A DNA stretch of 64,000 nucleotides from JABFSM01 sp963762545 (lineage in GTDB: Bacteria > Gemmatimonadota > Gemmatimonadetes > Gemmatimonadales > GWC2-71-9). The notes below the pieces were generated by a model. It saw nothing but the letters and a program-made list of their open reading frames with translations, did not search any database and was not told where the DNA came from. A program made the position numbers and the translations under genes. The stretch lies in NCBI GenBank assembly GCA_963762545.1, contig CAVXLC010000003.1, forward strand, positions 496,001-560,000, in the 5' to 3' direction. How positions within the stretch are numbered: position 1 is the stretch's first letter; every line of letters begins with the position of its first letter. This document shows positions 51,564 to 58,854 of this stretch, piece by piece.

Positions 51564-51804
51564 CATCCACCTCCACATACGCCAGGCGGAGGGTATCTCC
51601 CTCCGTGGCGACGATTTCGGCGCGGGCCCCCGCCAGCGGAGGCTCGGTGAGCAGCGCATCCAGGCAGAACCGGAAATTCGCGACCTCGATCCCCGCGTCG
51701 TGGCCCACTTCCACGCCCAGGGACCGGATCGCGACGCCGCGCTCCCGCTCCATGACCTCTTCGGCGAGCCGGCACACTTCGAGTGCCAGGCTCAGCTCGT
51801 GCAT
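51544..51804 (-). CDS. hypA: HypA-like protein lacking the zinc domain
   Basis: The 86-residue protein begins 'MHELSLALEVCRLAEEVM', with the His2 nickel ligand of HypA, and continues through 'GIEVANFRFCLDALL'. Typical HypA proteins (about 115 residues) then carry two CxxC motifs that bind zinc. Here the sequence passes straight from 'AEIVATEGDTLRLAYVEVDD' to the stop. Only Cys11 and Cys47 are present. The final strand is retained, so this looks like a compact variant rather than a truncation. It lies between the protease gene (13-bp overlap) and hypB. Confidence 0.85.
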   Translation of the reverse strand: MHELSLALEVCRLAEEVMERERGVAIRSLGVEVGHDAGIEVANFRFCLDALLTEPPLAGARAEIVATEGDTLRLAYVEVDDGRPDH

Positions 51805-52295
51805 TCCACTTCCCGGTCCCGGCGGCGGCAGCGGTGCCCGGCCGCCTCCAGCCGGTCCACCACCAGGTCCACCACCTTGTACATCCCGGCCCGCACCACC
51901 GGGCTCAGGTCGACATCCATCTCGATGCGTTGGGGCTCGATGCCGATGGCGACGAGCTCGTCCGGCAGCGCGCCGCGCAGCTCGGCCAGCGCCAGCACCT
52001 CGCGCAGGTCGATCTGGTGCGGCGACAGCTTGAGCGAGAAGTAGCGCGGCAGATCGCGCCGCTCCAGGACGGTGAGCGTGCCCGGAGCCACCCCGCTGCG
52101 AATCGCGTCCATCAGGATGACCCGGTCGGCGGTCTCGATGAGGGGCAGGAGGTTCATCCCCCAGGTCCCGCCGTCCACCAGGTCCACGTCCCCGGAGAGC
52201 TCCCACTCCTCGCGCAGGCACTCCACGGCGGCCACGCCGAGTCCGTCATCCCCCATGAGGGGGTTGCCGAGGCCCAGGACCAGGGTGCGGGACAT
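51792..52295 (-). CDS. hyaD: Hydrogenase maturation protease (HyaD/HupD family)
   Basis: The 167-residue protein starts 'LVLGLGNPLMGDDGLGVAAV', the family signature with the metal-binding Asp/Glu. It continues with 'DGGTWGMNLLPLIETADRVI', 'MDAIRSG' and 'LSPHQIDLREVLALAEL', with the His ligand. It clips the C-terminal peptide of the large subunit after nickel insertion. Its partner substrate, HyaB, is two genes upstream. Confidence 0.93.
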   Translation of the reverse strand: MSRTLVLGLGNPLMGDDGLGVAAVECLREEWELSGDVDLVDGGTWGMNLLPLIETADRVILMDAIRSGVAPGTLTVLERRDLPRYFSLKLSPHQIDLREVLALAELRGALPDELVAIGIEPQRIEMDVDLSPVVRAGMYKVVDLVVDRLEAAGHRCRRRDREVECTS

Positions 52296-52298
52296 CGG

Positions 52299-53033
52299 TC
52301 ACTCGTCCACGAAATGGTGATCGGCCGGGACGAACCGCCCGCCGCTCACGATGGAGGAGACGACCCCGGTGCGCTCCAGGATCTCGGCCCGGATGGACAG
52401 GTAGATGTGGATCGGAATGAACGTCAGGAAGAGCCAGGTGGTGCTGTGGTGGACGAAGCGAACCACCTGCATCCCTCCCGCCAGCCCGCCGATCCAGTTG
52501 GTGGCTCCGTAGATGAGGCCGCCCGGATTGGACTGGCCGTACAGCGCGAAGCCGGTCACGACCATGAGGGCCGCCAGCGCGTACATGGCGGTGTAGCTGA
52601 GCTGCTGCAGCGGGTTGTGGCCCAGGTAGACCGGCGCCTTCTCCGGCTTGATCATGAGGTAGAACTTGATCATCCGGAACAGGTTGGCCCAGTCGCGCCG
52701 CCGGACCGGGAACAGGGCGGCGAACCGCTCGTAGCGATTCCCCATGAGGAGCCAGTAGGCCCGCACGATGGCGGTCATCACCAGCACCGCGGCGGCGGCA
52801 AAGTGGACGAATCGTACCCGTCCCATGAGGAAGTGGGCGCTGGCCTCGCCGCTGGTCATGAAATAGGGCTTGCCGATGTAGAGCCCGGTGATCGTCAGCA
52901 GCACGATGCAGAGGGCCGCGGTCCAGTGCATCGCCCGGATCGGCCATTCCCAGAGGTACACCCACCGGTACTCGCCGGTCGGCGGCGGGACTTTGTGGGC
53001 CAGGGCCGACAGGCCGGATCGGCTCCGGGTCAT
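52299..53033 (-). CDS. hyaC: Hydrogenase cytochrome b subunit (HyaC)
   Basis: The 244-residue membrane protein has four to five helices with haem-ligand histidines in 'RAMHWTAALCIVLLTITGLY', 'RFVHFAAAAVLVMTAIVR' and 'RFVHHSTTWLFLTFIPIHIY'. This is the Ni/Fe-hydrogenase 1 b-type cytochrome that passes electrons from the small subunit to quinone. ATG 53033 overlaps the hyaB stop (ATGA). Its presence marks the enzyme as a membrane-bound uptake hydrogenase. Confidence 0.93.
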   Translation of the reverse strand: MTRSRSGLSALAHKVPPPTGEYRWVYLWEWPIRAMHWTAALCIVLLTITGLYIGKPYFMTSGEASAHFLMGRVRFVHFAAAAVLVMTAIVRAYWLLMGNRYERFAALFPVRRRDWANLFRMIKFYLMIKPEKAPVYLGHNPLQQLSYTAMYALAALMVVTGFALYGQSNPGGLIYGATNWIGGLAGGMQVVRFVHHSTTWLFLTFIPIHIYLSIRAEILERTGVVSSIVSGGRFVPADHHFVDE

Positions 53034-54745
53034 TGGACCCGCACCTGCACGACCGGCGCGCCGGTGGCGTCGAGCACGTGCACGCCGCAGGACATGCACG
53101 GATCGAAGGAGTGGATGGTCCGCAGGATTTCCAGCGGCTGATCCGGCTTGAGCAGCGGGTGATTGTCCACCAGCGCCGCCTCGTACGGGCCCATCTGGCC
53201 CTGGCCGTCCCGCGGGGAGCAATTCCAGGTGCTGGGGACCACGCACTGATAGCGCGAGATCTTGCCGTTCGCGATCTGGACCCAGTGGCCCAGCGCGCCC
53301 CGCGGCGCGTCGAGGTAGCCGTAGCCCTGGGCGGTGGCCGGCCAGGTGGAGGGCTCCCACTTGGCCTTCTCGAAGGTCCGGGTATCGCCGCTCTTGATGC
53401 GGTCGATGAGCGCCCCGAACCAGACCTCCATCTGGCGCGACAGCAGCACCGTCTCGATGCCCCGCGCCGCGACCCGCCCCAGCGTCGAGAACAGCGCCGC
53501 GGGCCCCACGTTCAGCCGCTTCAGCGCTTCGCCCACCAGCGCCTTGGCTTCGGCGTGCCCCGCGGCGTAGGCCACCAGCATGCGGGCCAGCGGCCCCACC
53601 TGCATCGGCTTGCCCTCGTACCTCGGCGCCTTCATCCAGGTGTACTTGTCGTGACCCTGGAGGAAGTCGTAGGGCGGCTGGGGCCCCGTGTAGACCGGCT
53701 TGGTCTCCCCCGCCCAGGGGTGCAGCCCCTCGCCGTCGCCGCCGGAGTACTGATACCACGAGCTGGTGATGTACTCCTTGACCAGCTGGTGATCGTACGG
53801 GTGGAGCTTGCCCAGATCCTTGTCGAGGATGATGCCGCGGGGGAAGTAGAGCTTGTCGACGTCCCGCACATCGCCCTGGGGAAACTCGCCCACCGCGAGG
53901 AAGTTGGGCACCCCGCCGCCGATCGCCGCCCAGTCCTTGTAGTAACCCGCGATGGCCACCAGGTCGGGCCAGTAGACCTGCTCGACGAAGGCCCGGGCCC
54001 GTTTGATCATCCCCTGGATGTCGATCAGCTTCTCCGTATTGATCGTGGCGGTGCCGTCGAGATTGATGGCGCTGGCCATGCCGCCGACCAGGAAATTGGG
54101 GTGCGGGTTCTTGCCGCCGAAGATGGTGTGGACCCGGATGACGTCGCGCTGCCAGTCGAGCGCCTCCAGGTAGTGCGCCAGCGCCAGGAGATTCACCGCC
54201 GCGGGCAGCTTGTACGCCGGATGGCCCCAGTAGCCGTTGGTGAAGATGCCGAGCTGGCCGCCCGACGCGAAGGTCTTGACCCGGTCCTGCACCGACTTGA
54301 AATAGGTCTCCGAGTTGTTGGGCCAGGGAGAGATCGCCTTCGCGACCCGGGCGGTTTCCGCGGGATCGGCGTCCAGCGCGCTGATCACGTCCACCCAGTC
54401 GAGCGCGTGCAGGTGGTAGAAGTGAATGACGTGATCCTGGATGAACTGCATCCCGTGGATCAGGTTCCGGATCAGGTTGGCGTTGGGCGGGATGGTGATG
54501 TCCAGCGCGTCCTCCACCGCGCGGCAGGACGCCACCGCGTGGACCACCGTGCAGACACCGCAGATCCGTTGCGTGAAGGCCCAGGCGTCCCGGGGGTCGC
54601 GGCCCTGCATGACGATCTCGATGCCGCGGAACTGGGTGGAGTGGGCCCACGCGTTGGTGATCCTGCCGCCGTCGGCCTGCGCCTCAATCCGGAGATGTCC
54701 CTCGATACGGGTGATCGGATCGACAACGACCTTGGTCGCGGCCAT
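53030..54745 (-). CDS. hyaB: [NiFe] hydrogenase large subunit
   Basis: The 571-residue protein carries both nickel-binding motifs: L1 'RICGVCTVVHAVASCRAVED' near residue 62 and L2 'DPCMSCGVH' near 548, followed by a 15-residue C-terminal peptide for the maturation protease. 'PITRIEGHLRIEAQ' marks the N terminus. It is the H2-oxidising catalytic subunit, exported with the small subunit by Tat. It lies 3 bp after hyaA and overlaps hyaC. Confidence 0.96.
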   Translation of the reverse strand: MAATKVVVDPITRIEGHLRIEAQADGGRITNAWAHSTQFRGIEIVMQGRDPRDAWAFTQRICGVCTVVHAVASCRAVEDALDITIPPNANLIRNLIHGMQFIQDHVIHFYHLHALDWVDVISALDADPAETARVAKAISPWPNNSETYFKSVQDRVKTFASGGQLGIFTNGYWGHPAYKLPAAVNLLALAHYLEALDWQRDVIRVHTIFGGKNPHPNFLVGGMASAINLDGTATINTEKLIDIQGMIKRARAFVEQVYWPDLVAIAGYYKDWAAIGGGVPNFLAVGEFPQGDVRDVDKLYFPRGIILDKDLGKLHPYDHQLVKEYITSSWYQYSGGDGEGLHPWAGETKPVYTGPQPPYDFLQGHDKYTWMKAPRYEGKPMQVGPLARMLVAYAAGHAEAKALVGEALKRLNVGPAALFSTLGRVAARGIETVLLSRQMEVWFGALIDRIKSGDTRTFEKAKWEPSTWPATAQGYGYLDAPRGALGHWVQIANGKISRYQCVVPSTWNCSPRDGQGQMGPYEAALVDNHPLLKPDQPLEILRTIHSFDPCMSCGVHVLDATGAPVVQVRVQ

Positions 54746-54748
54746 GGG

Positions 54749-55903
54749 TCACTCCTTCCCGGCCGCGCCGGGGGGCGGGCCTCCTGGTTCGTTCGGGAGC
54801 ACCGGGAGCTGGCGGCGCTGGCGGACCTGGTGAATGCCGGTGGCGATGGCGTGCGCGGCCACGCCCGCGGTGGCGCCGATCGCGAGCGCCGCGCCGAAGA
54901 TGTCGACCTTCTGCTCGATGCCGAAGCCGCCCACGTCGGGCAGCCGGTCGTAGAAGGGCGTCATCGTATCCCAGAAATTCCGCTCGGTGCAGCCGATGCA
55001 CGGATGCCCCGCCCCGATCGGCCAGCTGGTGCCCCCGTTCCACTGGAAGATCGGACAGGGGGAGAAGGTCGCCGGCCCCTTGCACCCGACGTGGTAGAGG
55101 CACCAGCCCTTGCGGGCGTTCTCGTCGTCGAACACCTCGACGTACTGGCCCGCGTCGTAGTGCGCGCGGCGCGGGCACTGGTCGTGAATCCGCTTGCCGT
55201 ACGCGAACAACGGCCGCCCGTCGGAATCGGTGGCGGGCAGGCGGTTGAAGGTGAGAAAGTGGGCCACCGTGGCCGTCACCACGTCCCCGATGGGTGGGCA
55301 GCCGGTCACGTTGATCACCGGCTTGTCCTTGATCACCTCGGAAACGCCGACGGCCCCGGTGGGATTGGGCCGGGCCGCCTGCACACTGCCCCAGTGCGCG
55401 CACGCCCCGACCGCCACGATCGCCGCGGCTCCTTGGGCCGCCTCCTCGAGGACCGCCTTTGCGGTGCGGCCGCCGATCGTGGTATACACGCCCCCATCCG
55501 CCAGCGGCACCGAGCCGGTGACGATGAGGAGATACTTCCCCGCGTTCTCCTTCATGGCCTGCTGCAGGGCCGCCTCGGCCTGGTGCCCGGCCGCCGCCAT
55601 GATGGTGTGGGAGTAATCGAGGGAAACCATCTCGAGGATCAGATTGCCGATCGTGGGCTCCACGGTGCGGAGGACGCTTTCCACGCACCCGGTGCATTCC
55701 TGGAGCTGGATCCAGATGACGCTGGGCCGGCGCACCGCCCGAAGCGCATGGGCCAGCCGGGGACCGGCCACCTCCCCCAGACCCAGCACCACGGCCAGCC
55801 GGCCGCAGAAATCGAGAAATTCGCGGCGGGACACGCCGCGGCGGGTCAGTCGGTCACCCAGGGTATCACTGGCGGATTTGCGGGGGACGGCGGGCGAGAG
55901 CAT
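54749..55903 (-). CDS. hyaA: [NiFe] hydrogenase small subunit
   Basis: The 384-residue protein has a Tat signal ('TRRGVSRREFLDFCGRLAVV'). The proximal cluster region is 'LQECTGCVESVLR', with 'VAVGACAHWGSVQAARPNP' and 'VTGCPPIGDV'. The medial/distal cluster cysteines lie in 'CPRRAHYDAGQ', 'CLYHVGCKGPATFSPCPIF' and 'GHPCIGCTERNFWD'. A C-terminal membrane anchor follows ('ALAIGATAGVAAHAIATGI'). Positions that are Cys in O2-tolerant enzymes are Gly ('CTGC') and Ser ('WGSV') here. ATG 55903 follows GGAGG; an upstream in-frame ATG falls inside the -10 of promoter N. Confidence 0.95.
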   Translation of the reverse strand: MLSPAVPRKSASDTLGDRLTRRGVSRREFLDFCGRLAVVLGLGEVAGPRLAHALRAVRRPSVIWIQLQECTGCVESVLRTVEPTIGNLILEMVSLDYSHTIMAAAGHQAEAALQQAMKENAGKYLLIVTGSVPLADGGVYTTIGGRTAKAVLEEAAQGAAAIVAVGACAHWGSVQAARPNPTGAVGVSEVIKDKPVINVTGCPPIGDVVTATVAHFLTFNRLPATDSDGRPLFAYGKRIHDQCPRRAHYDAGQYVEVFDDENARKGWCLYHVGCKGPATFSPCPIFQWNGGTSWPIGAGHPCIGCTERNFWDTMTPFYDRLPDVGGFGIEQKVDIFGAALAIGATAGVAAHAIATGIHQVRQRRQLPVLPNEPGGPPPGAAGKE

Positions 55904-55937
55904 GGCGGACCTCCAGCACAGAGGGGCGATTCCAATC

Positions 55938-55981
55938 ATGGTAGGACGGCGACCGTGAAGAAGGGCTGAAACCAGCCTGAA
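55938..55981 (-). promoter_or_regulatory. PHO-box-like promoter N (hydrogenase operon)
   Basis: TTCAG (55981), TTCAG (55970) and TTCAC (55959) on the minus strand are 11 bp apart. TACCAT at 55943-55938 lies exactly 16 bp from the start of the last repeat. It should drive all twelve genes down to 44666. Confidence 0.75.
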
Positions 55982-55996
55982 ACCTCGTGGCTGGCC

Positions 55997-56227
55997 TCAG
56001 TCCTTCGCCCGCATGCCGAGGAACGAAATCACGGCGACCAGCAGGTACATGAAGAACCCGTAGACGCAGGCCGGGTACCCCAACACCGTTCCGGGAGCGC
56101 CCGGCGACGGACACGACAACGGGGACGCGCCCCAGAGCTCCTGATAGGTGAGCATCCCCGAAAACCCCAGCCCGGCAAGACTTACGACGAAAATGAGTCG
56201 CAGGGCGGTTCGCATTCGCATCGCCAC
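55997..56227 (-). CDS. Small two-helix membrane protein with paired cysteines
   Basis: The 76-residue protein has two hydrophobic helices ('LIFVVSLAGLGFSGMLTY' and 'GFFMYLLVAVISFLGM') joined by a loop containing 'SCPSPGAP' and 'LGYPACVYGFFMY'. The 'GYPACVYG' segment at the start of the second helix recalls the loop of vitamin K epoxide reductase-like proteins, but a CxxC site is missing. I do not recognise a family with certainty. It is the last gene of the lipoprotein-USP unit and lies just before the hydrogenase promoter. Confidence 0.7.
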   Translation of the reverse strand: MAMRMRTALRLIFVVSLAGLGFSGMLTYQELWGASPLSCPSPGAPGTVLGYPACVYGFFMYLLVAVISFLGMRAKD

Positions 56228-56246
56228 ACCTCCCCCTGGCAGCCGT

Positions 56247-57170
56247 CTAGAGCACCGGAGCGTGGGGCCGGAGCACCAGCACCGGCTTGGCCGAGCCCCG
56301 GACCACCTTGTCCGCCACGCTCCCCAGCAGGAGCCGGCGCACGCCGCCCCGGCCGTGGGTCGTCATGGCCACGAGGTCGAACTGGTCGTCTTCCAGCAGA
56401 TCGAGCAGCCCGCTGGCCGCGCCCACGCCCACGATGACCTTCACGTCCACCGAGAGCCCGAGCCGCCGAAGCCGGGCGGCCTCCGCCTCGAGACGGGTCT
56501 CGGCCGCGGCCCGGCTGGCCTGGACCAGCTCCGCATCCAGTTGCACCGGGCTCGGCATGGCCGGCGAGGCCATCTCGAACACCAGCTCGGAGACGTGCAC
56601 CAGCGTGAGCGCCGCTCCGGTCACCCGCGCCAGCGCGACGGCCGGCTCCAGAATTGCCTCGGCCTCCTGCGAGAGGTCGAGCGCGACCAGGATCCGGCGC
56701 ACCGGCGGTGCCTTCCCCGAGTCATCCCCGCGGCCCGGATGAACCAGCAGCACCGGAATCGTCAAATGGCGGACCACGTAGTCCGCCACGCTGCCGAGCC
56801 AGAGCCGTTTCAGAGTGCCACGGCCGTGGGTCGCAATGACCACGAGGTCCGCGGCGACCCGCCCGGCCTCCTCGCACACGTCCGGGGCCACATCCCCATC
56901 GAAGTGACGAAACTCCACCGGAGAGCCGCTCGCGGCGGACAGCCCGGCCGCCGTCTCGGCGAGATAGGATCGCTCCTGGGACTGCAGCTCGGATTCGAAC
57001 TCCGGGGCGGTGAGCACCAGCTCCCCCATGCCCGCGAGCGTCGCGATCGGCTGGTGCACCATCACCACGTGGAGCTTGGCCCCGGCGGCCTTCACGATGC
57101 GGGTGGCCAGGGGCAGTGCGGCTTCGGCAAACCGGGAGCCGTCGAGTGGAACCAGCACGTTGCGGAACAT
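56247..57170 (-). CDS. Tandem universal stress protein
   Basis: The 307-residue protein has two Usp domains (about 1-145 and 155-305). Each begins with a 'vLVPLDGS..AE'-type strand ('VLVPLDGSRFAEAALPLA' and 'ILVALDLSQEAEAI'). Each ends with the ATP-binding pattern, in 'THGRGTLKRLWLGSVADYVV' and 'HGRGGVRRLLLGSVADKVV'. Both nucleotide sites look intact. Tandem USPs are typical of dormancy and hypoxia regulons. It lies 9 bp after the lipoprotein-like gene. Confidence 0.92.
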   Translation of the reverse strand: MFRNVLVPLDGSRFAEAALPLATRIVKAAGAKLHVVMVHQPIATLAGMGELVLTAPEFESELQSQERSYLAETAAGLSAASGSPVEFRHFDGDVAPDVCEEAGRVAADLVVIATHGRGTLKRLWLGSVADYVVRHLTIPVLLVHPGRGDDSGKAPPVRRILVALDLSQEAEAILEPAVALARVTGAALTLVHVSELVFEMASPAMPSPVQLDAELVQASRAAAETRLEAEAARLRRLGLSVDVKVIVGVGAASGLLDLLEDDQFDLVAMTTHGRGGVRRLLLGSVADKVVRGSAKPVLVLRPHAPVL

Positions 57171-57179
57171 GGTGCCCTC

Positions 57180-57671
57180 CTAGTGGTTCGTTCGCTTGAC
57201 CGACCAGGTTCCGGCCAGACGATGCACGCCGCCTTTGTAGGCGCTCGAGAAGGTGCCCGCAAGCTCGTCGCCCGTGAGGCGCCCCTCGAACGTGGTGTAG
57301 ACCCATTCGCCGGTGTCGGGATCCTGATAGGGATCGATGAGACCGGTGACGTCCCCGCCCGAGCACTGCACGAACGAGATCCGGAGCACCCGGGGCGTCC
57401 GCCGCGACGTCTCGATCGTCGGGGGCGTCCGGGCCGGGCCGACCTCCTCGCCCTGCGAGGGAATCATCACGATGTCGCCGTAGGCCGAATCGGCTCCCGC
57501 CTTGAGCTGGAACATGATGCTTCCGGTGCGACTGGTCTGTTCGCTGACGTAGGTGCCTTCCCAATCGCCTTGAAGCATCCTGGTATCGCCGGACACCGGA
57601 ATCGGGGTTCCCTGCCAGTGGCAGCCGGCGCCGAGCAGCACCGTACCGACGAGCGTCTTGAGGGGTGACAT
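57180..57671 (-). CDS. Putative lipoprotein/secreted beta-rich protein
   Basis: The 163-residue protein has an N-terminal hydrophobic stretch ending in Cys ('LVGTVLLGAGCHW'), a loose lipobox. A beta-rich domain follows, with 'LQGDWEGTYVSEQTSRTGSI' and a C-terminal 'HRLAGTWSVKRTNH' that mirrors it. The 'G.W.G' pattern resembles small lipocalin-like or calycin folds. The function is unknown. It is the first gene of the promoter O unit with the USP and the small membrane protein. Confidence 0.72.
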   Translation of the reverse strand: MSPLKTLVGTVLLGAGCHWQGTPIPVSGDTRMLQGDWEGTYVSEQTSRTGSIMFQLKAGADSAYGDIVMIPSQGEEVGPARTPPTIETSRRTPRVLRISFVQCSGGDVTGLIDPYQDPDTGEWVYTTFEGRLTGDELAGTFSSAYKGGVHRLAGTWSVKRTNH

Positions 57672-57699
57672 GGGGCGGTCCTTTCCGGGTCGCTGCGGA

Positions 57700-57743
57700 A
57701 AGGTCGGTGCGACGCGGTGAAGCCTTCATGAAGGGCCCCGGAA
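57700..57743 (-). promoter_or_regulatory. PHO-box-like promoter O (lipoprotein-USP unit)
   Basis: TTCCG (57743), TTCAT (57732) and TTCAC (57721) on the minus strand are 11 bp apart. GACCTT at 57705-57700 is 16 bp from the start of the last repeat. Confidence 0.68.
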
Positions 57744-57861
57744 GCCTTCTTGATCCGGAACCGGCGCTTCCGGCGGGAACGATTGCGGCCACCCCGTCCG
57801 GGGTGGCCGCTCGACGAGCCCTATCGGACCACCGCGGGGCGGTGGCTGTCCACCGGGCTGA

Positions 57862-58260
57862 TCAGTGCAGCAGATCCGCCGGGACCCGGCCGCCGTTGTC
57901 GGCCAGCTTCTGGAGCACCTGCTTGTGGAGCCAGATGTTCATGCTGGCGCTGTCGTTCATGTTGCCCTTGTAGCCGAGCTCCTGCGCGAGCTCCTTCCGC
58001 TGGGCCAGACTGGCGTCCATCCCCACCAGCTTCATCAGGTCCACGATCGAGGTCCGCCAGTTGAGCTTCTGCGGATTCTTGGCGGCGAGGCCTTCGAGGA
58101 CCGCAGCGACGTCGACCACGGCCGTTGCGGTTCCCGCAGGCACCGTCGCGGCCGGCGTGGCCGTCGGAGGAGTGGGGGTTGTGAACGCGGGTGGAGCGGC
58201 CGGACGAACCGTTTCGCCATGGCCGAAGATCGAAGACATCAGATTTCCAAAGATCGACAT
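57862..58260 (-). CDS. DUF3597-domain protein
   Basis: The 132-residue protein starts 'MSIFGNLMSSIFGHG' and, after a Pro/Ala/Thr-rich linker, has 'DVAAVLEGLAAKNPQKLNWR' and 'SIVDLMKLVGMDASLAQRKE'. It ends 'LHKQVLQKLADNGGRVPADL'. This is the DUF3597 pattern, whose function is unknown. It has no signal peptide. ATG 58260 is preferred because similarity starts there. It is driven by promoter P. Confidence 0.85.
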   Translation of the reverse strand: MSIFGNLMSSIFGHGETVRPAAPPAFTTPTPPTATPAATVPAGTATAVVDVAAVLEGLAAKNPQKLNWRTSIVDLMKLVGMDASLAQRKELAQELGYKGNMNDSASMNIWLHKQVLQKLADNGGRVPADLLH

Positions 58261-58308
58261 CGGGCACCTCCCTGAATCGCGTGAGTCGCTTTTCACCCTC
58301 AGCACTCC

Positions 58309-58341
58309 ATCTTAGACCGAGGCGCATGAAAGCATTGTGAA
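58309..58341 (-). promoter_or_regulatory. PHO-box-like promoter P (DUF3597 gene)
   Basis: TTCAC (58341) and TTCAT (58330) on the minus strand are 11 bp apart. TAAGAT at 58314-58309 is a good -10, 16 bp from the start of the last repeat. Confidence 0.65.
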
Positions 58342-58409
58342 CCGGGCGTGCATTGTTTCGGAGCTGAGTGGGACGTTGCGGGTCGGTCGCGCGCGATCCG
58401 AAAGGACTC

Positions 58410-58452
58410 TTCACCTCCGGGTCATTTTCGTTTCAAGCGGGGGGAGTATGAT
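58410..58452 (+). promoter_or_regulatory. PHO-box-like promoter Q (small basic protein)
   Basis: TTCAC at 58410, GTCAT at 58421 and TTCAA at 58432 are 11 bp apart. TATGAT at 58447-58452 is close to the -10 consensus, 15 bp from the start of the last repeat. Confidence 0.68.
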
Positions 58453-58552
58453 CTCTTCCGCTCGGCCCGTTAAGAAGACCGCGTGACGCGGCCGGCGGGA
58501 CTCACGTTGGGACTCACGTTCTCAAAGCTCTCCTCATCCTGAGAGGCGACCC

Positions 58553-58702
58553 ATGCCCAAGGCTCATCGGACGACTCACCGCAGCTCCACCGGGAAGAAG
58601 CTGTACGCTGTGCGCGACGCCAAGGGCCGCTTCAAGGACATTCAGACCTACGAACGGGCCCATCGCGCCGATCTGAAGCGCAAGGCGAAGACCGAGAAGT
58701 AG
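58553..58702 (+). CDS. Small basic protein, 49 residues
   Basis: A 49-codon ORF encodes a strongly basic protein: 'STGKKLYAVRDAKGRFKDIQ' then 'TYERAHRADLKRKAKTEK'. A GAGAGG site lies 7 nt before the ATG. It has a dedicated PHO-box-like promoter (Q), which supports it being real despite its size. Similar tiny Lys/Arg-rich 'GKKLYAVR' proteins occur in other bacteria without known function; RNA, DNA or ribosome binding is a guess from charge. Confidence 0.72.
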   Translation: MPKAHRTTHRSSTGKKLYAVRDAKGRFKDIQTYERAHRADLKRKAKTEK

Positions 58703-58854
58703 TCGGTCGTCACCTCGCGGCGGTCTCGACCGCGACGGCGGCCGCCGAGCAATCGTTCGCGGCGCGCGCCCAGAGGCGCCGCGCCGCGGTCGTCGCCGAT
58801 GCGACCTCCGACTTCATGCCTGGCGCTCCGCGCGAACCCGAGGAAAGAGGAAGG

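Noticed and set aside
48832..52044. Open frame of 1070 codons on the plus strand
   Set aside because: It is antisense to hypF, hypB and hypA, which have clear motifs. The translation is Arg/Gly/Pro/His-rich shadow sequence typical of high-GC DNA.
53033..55969. Open frame of 978 codons on the plus strand
   Set aside because: It lies wholly opposite hyaA and hyaB and shows no domain motifs; a GC-driven shadow.
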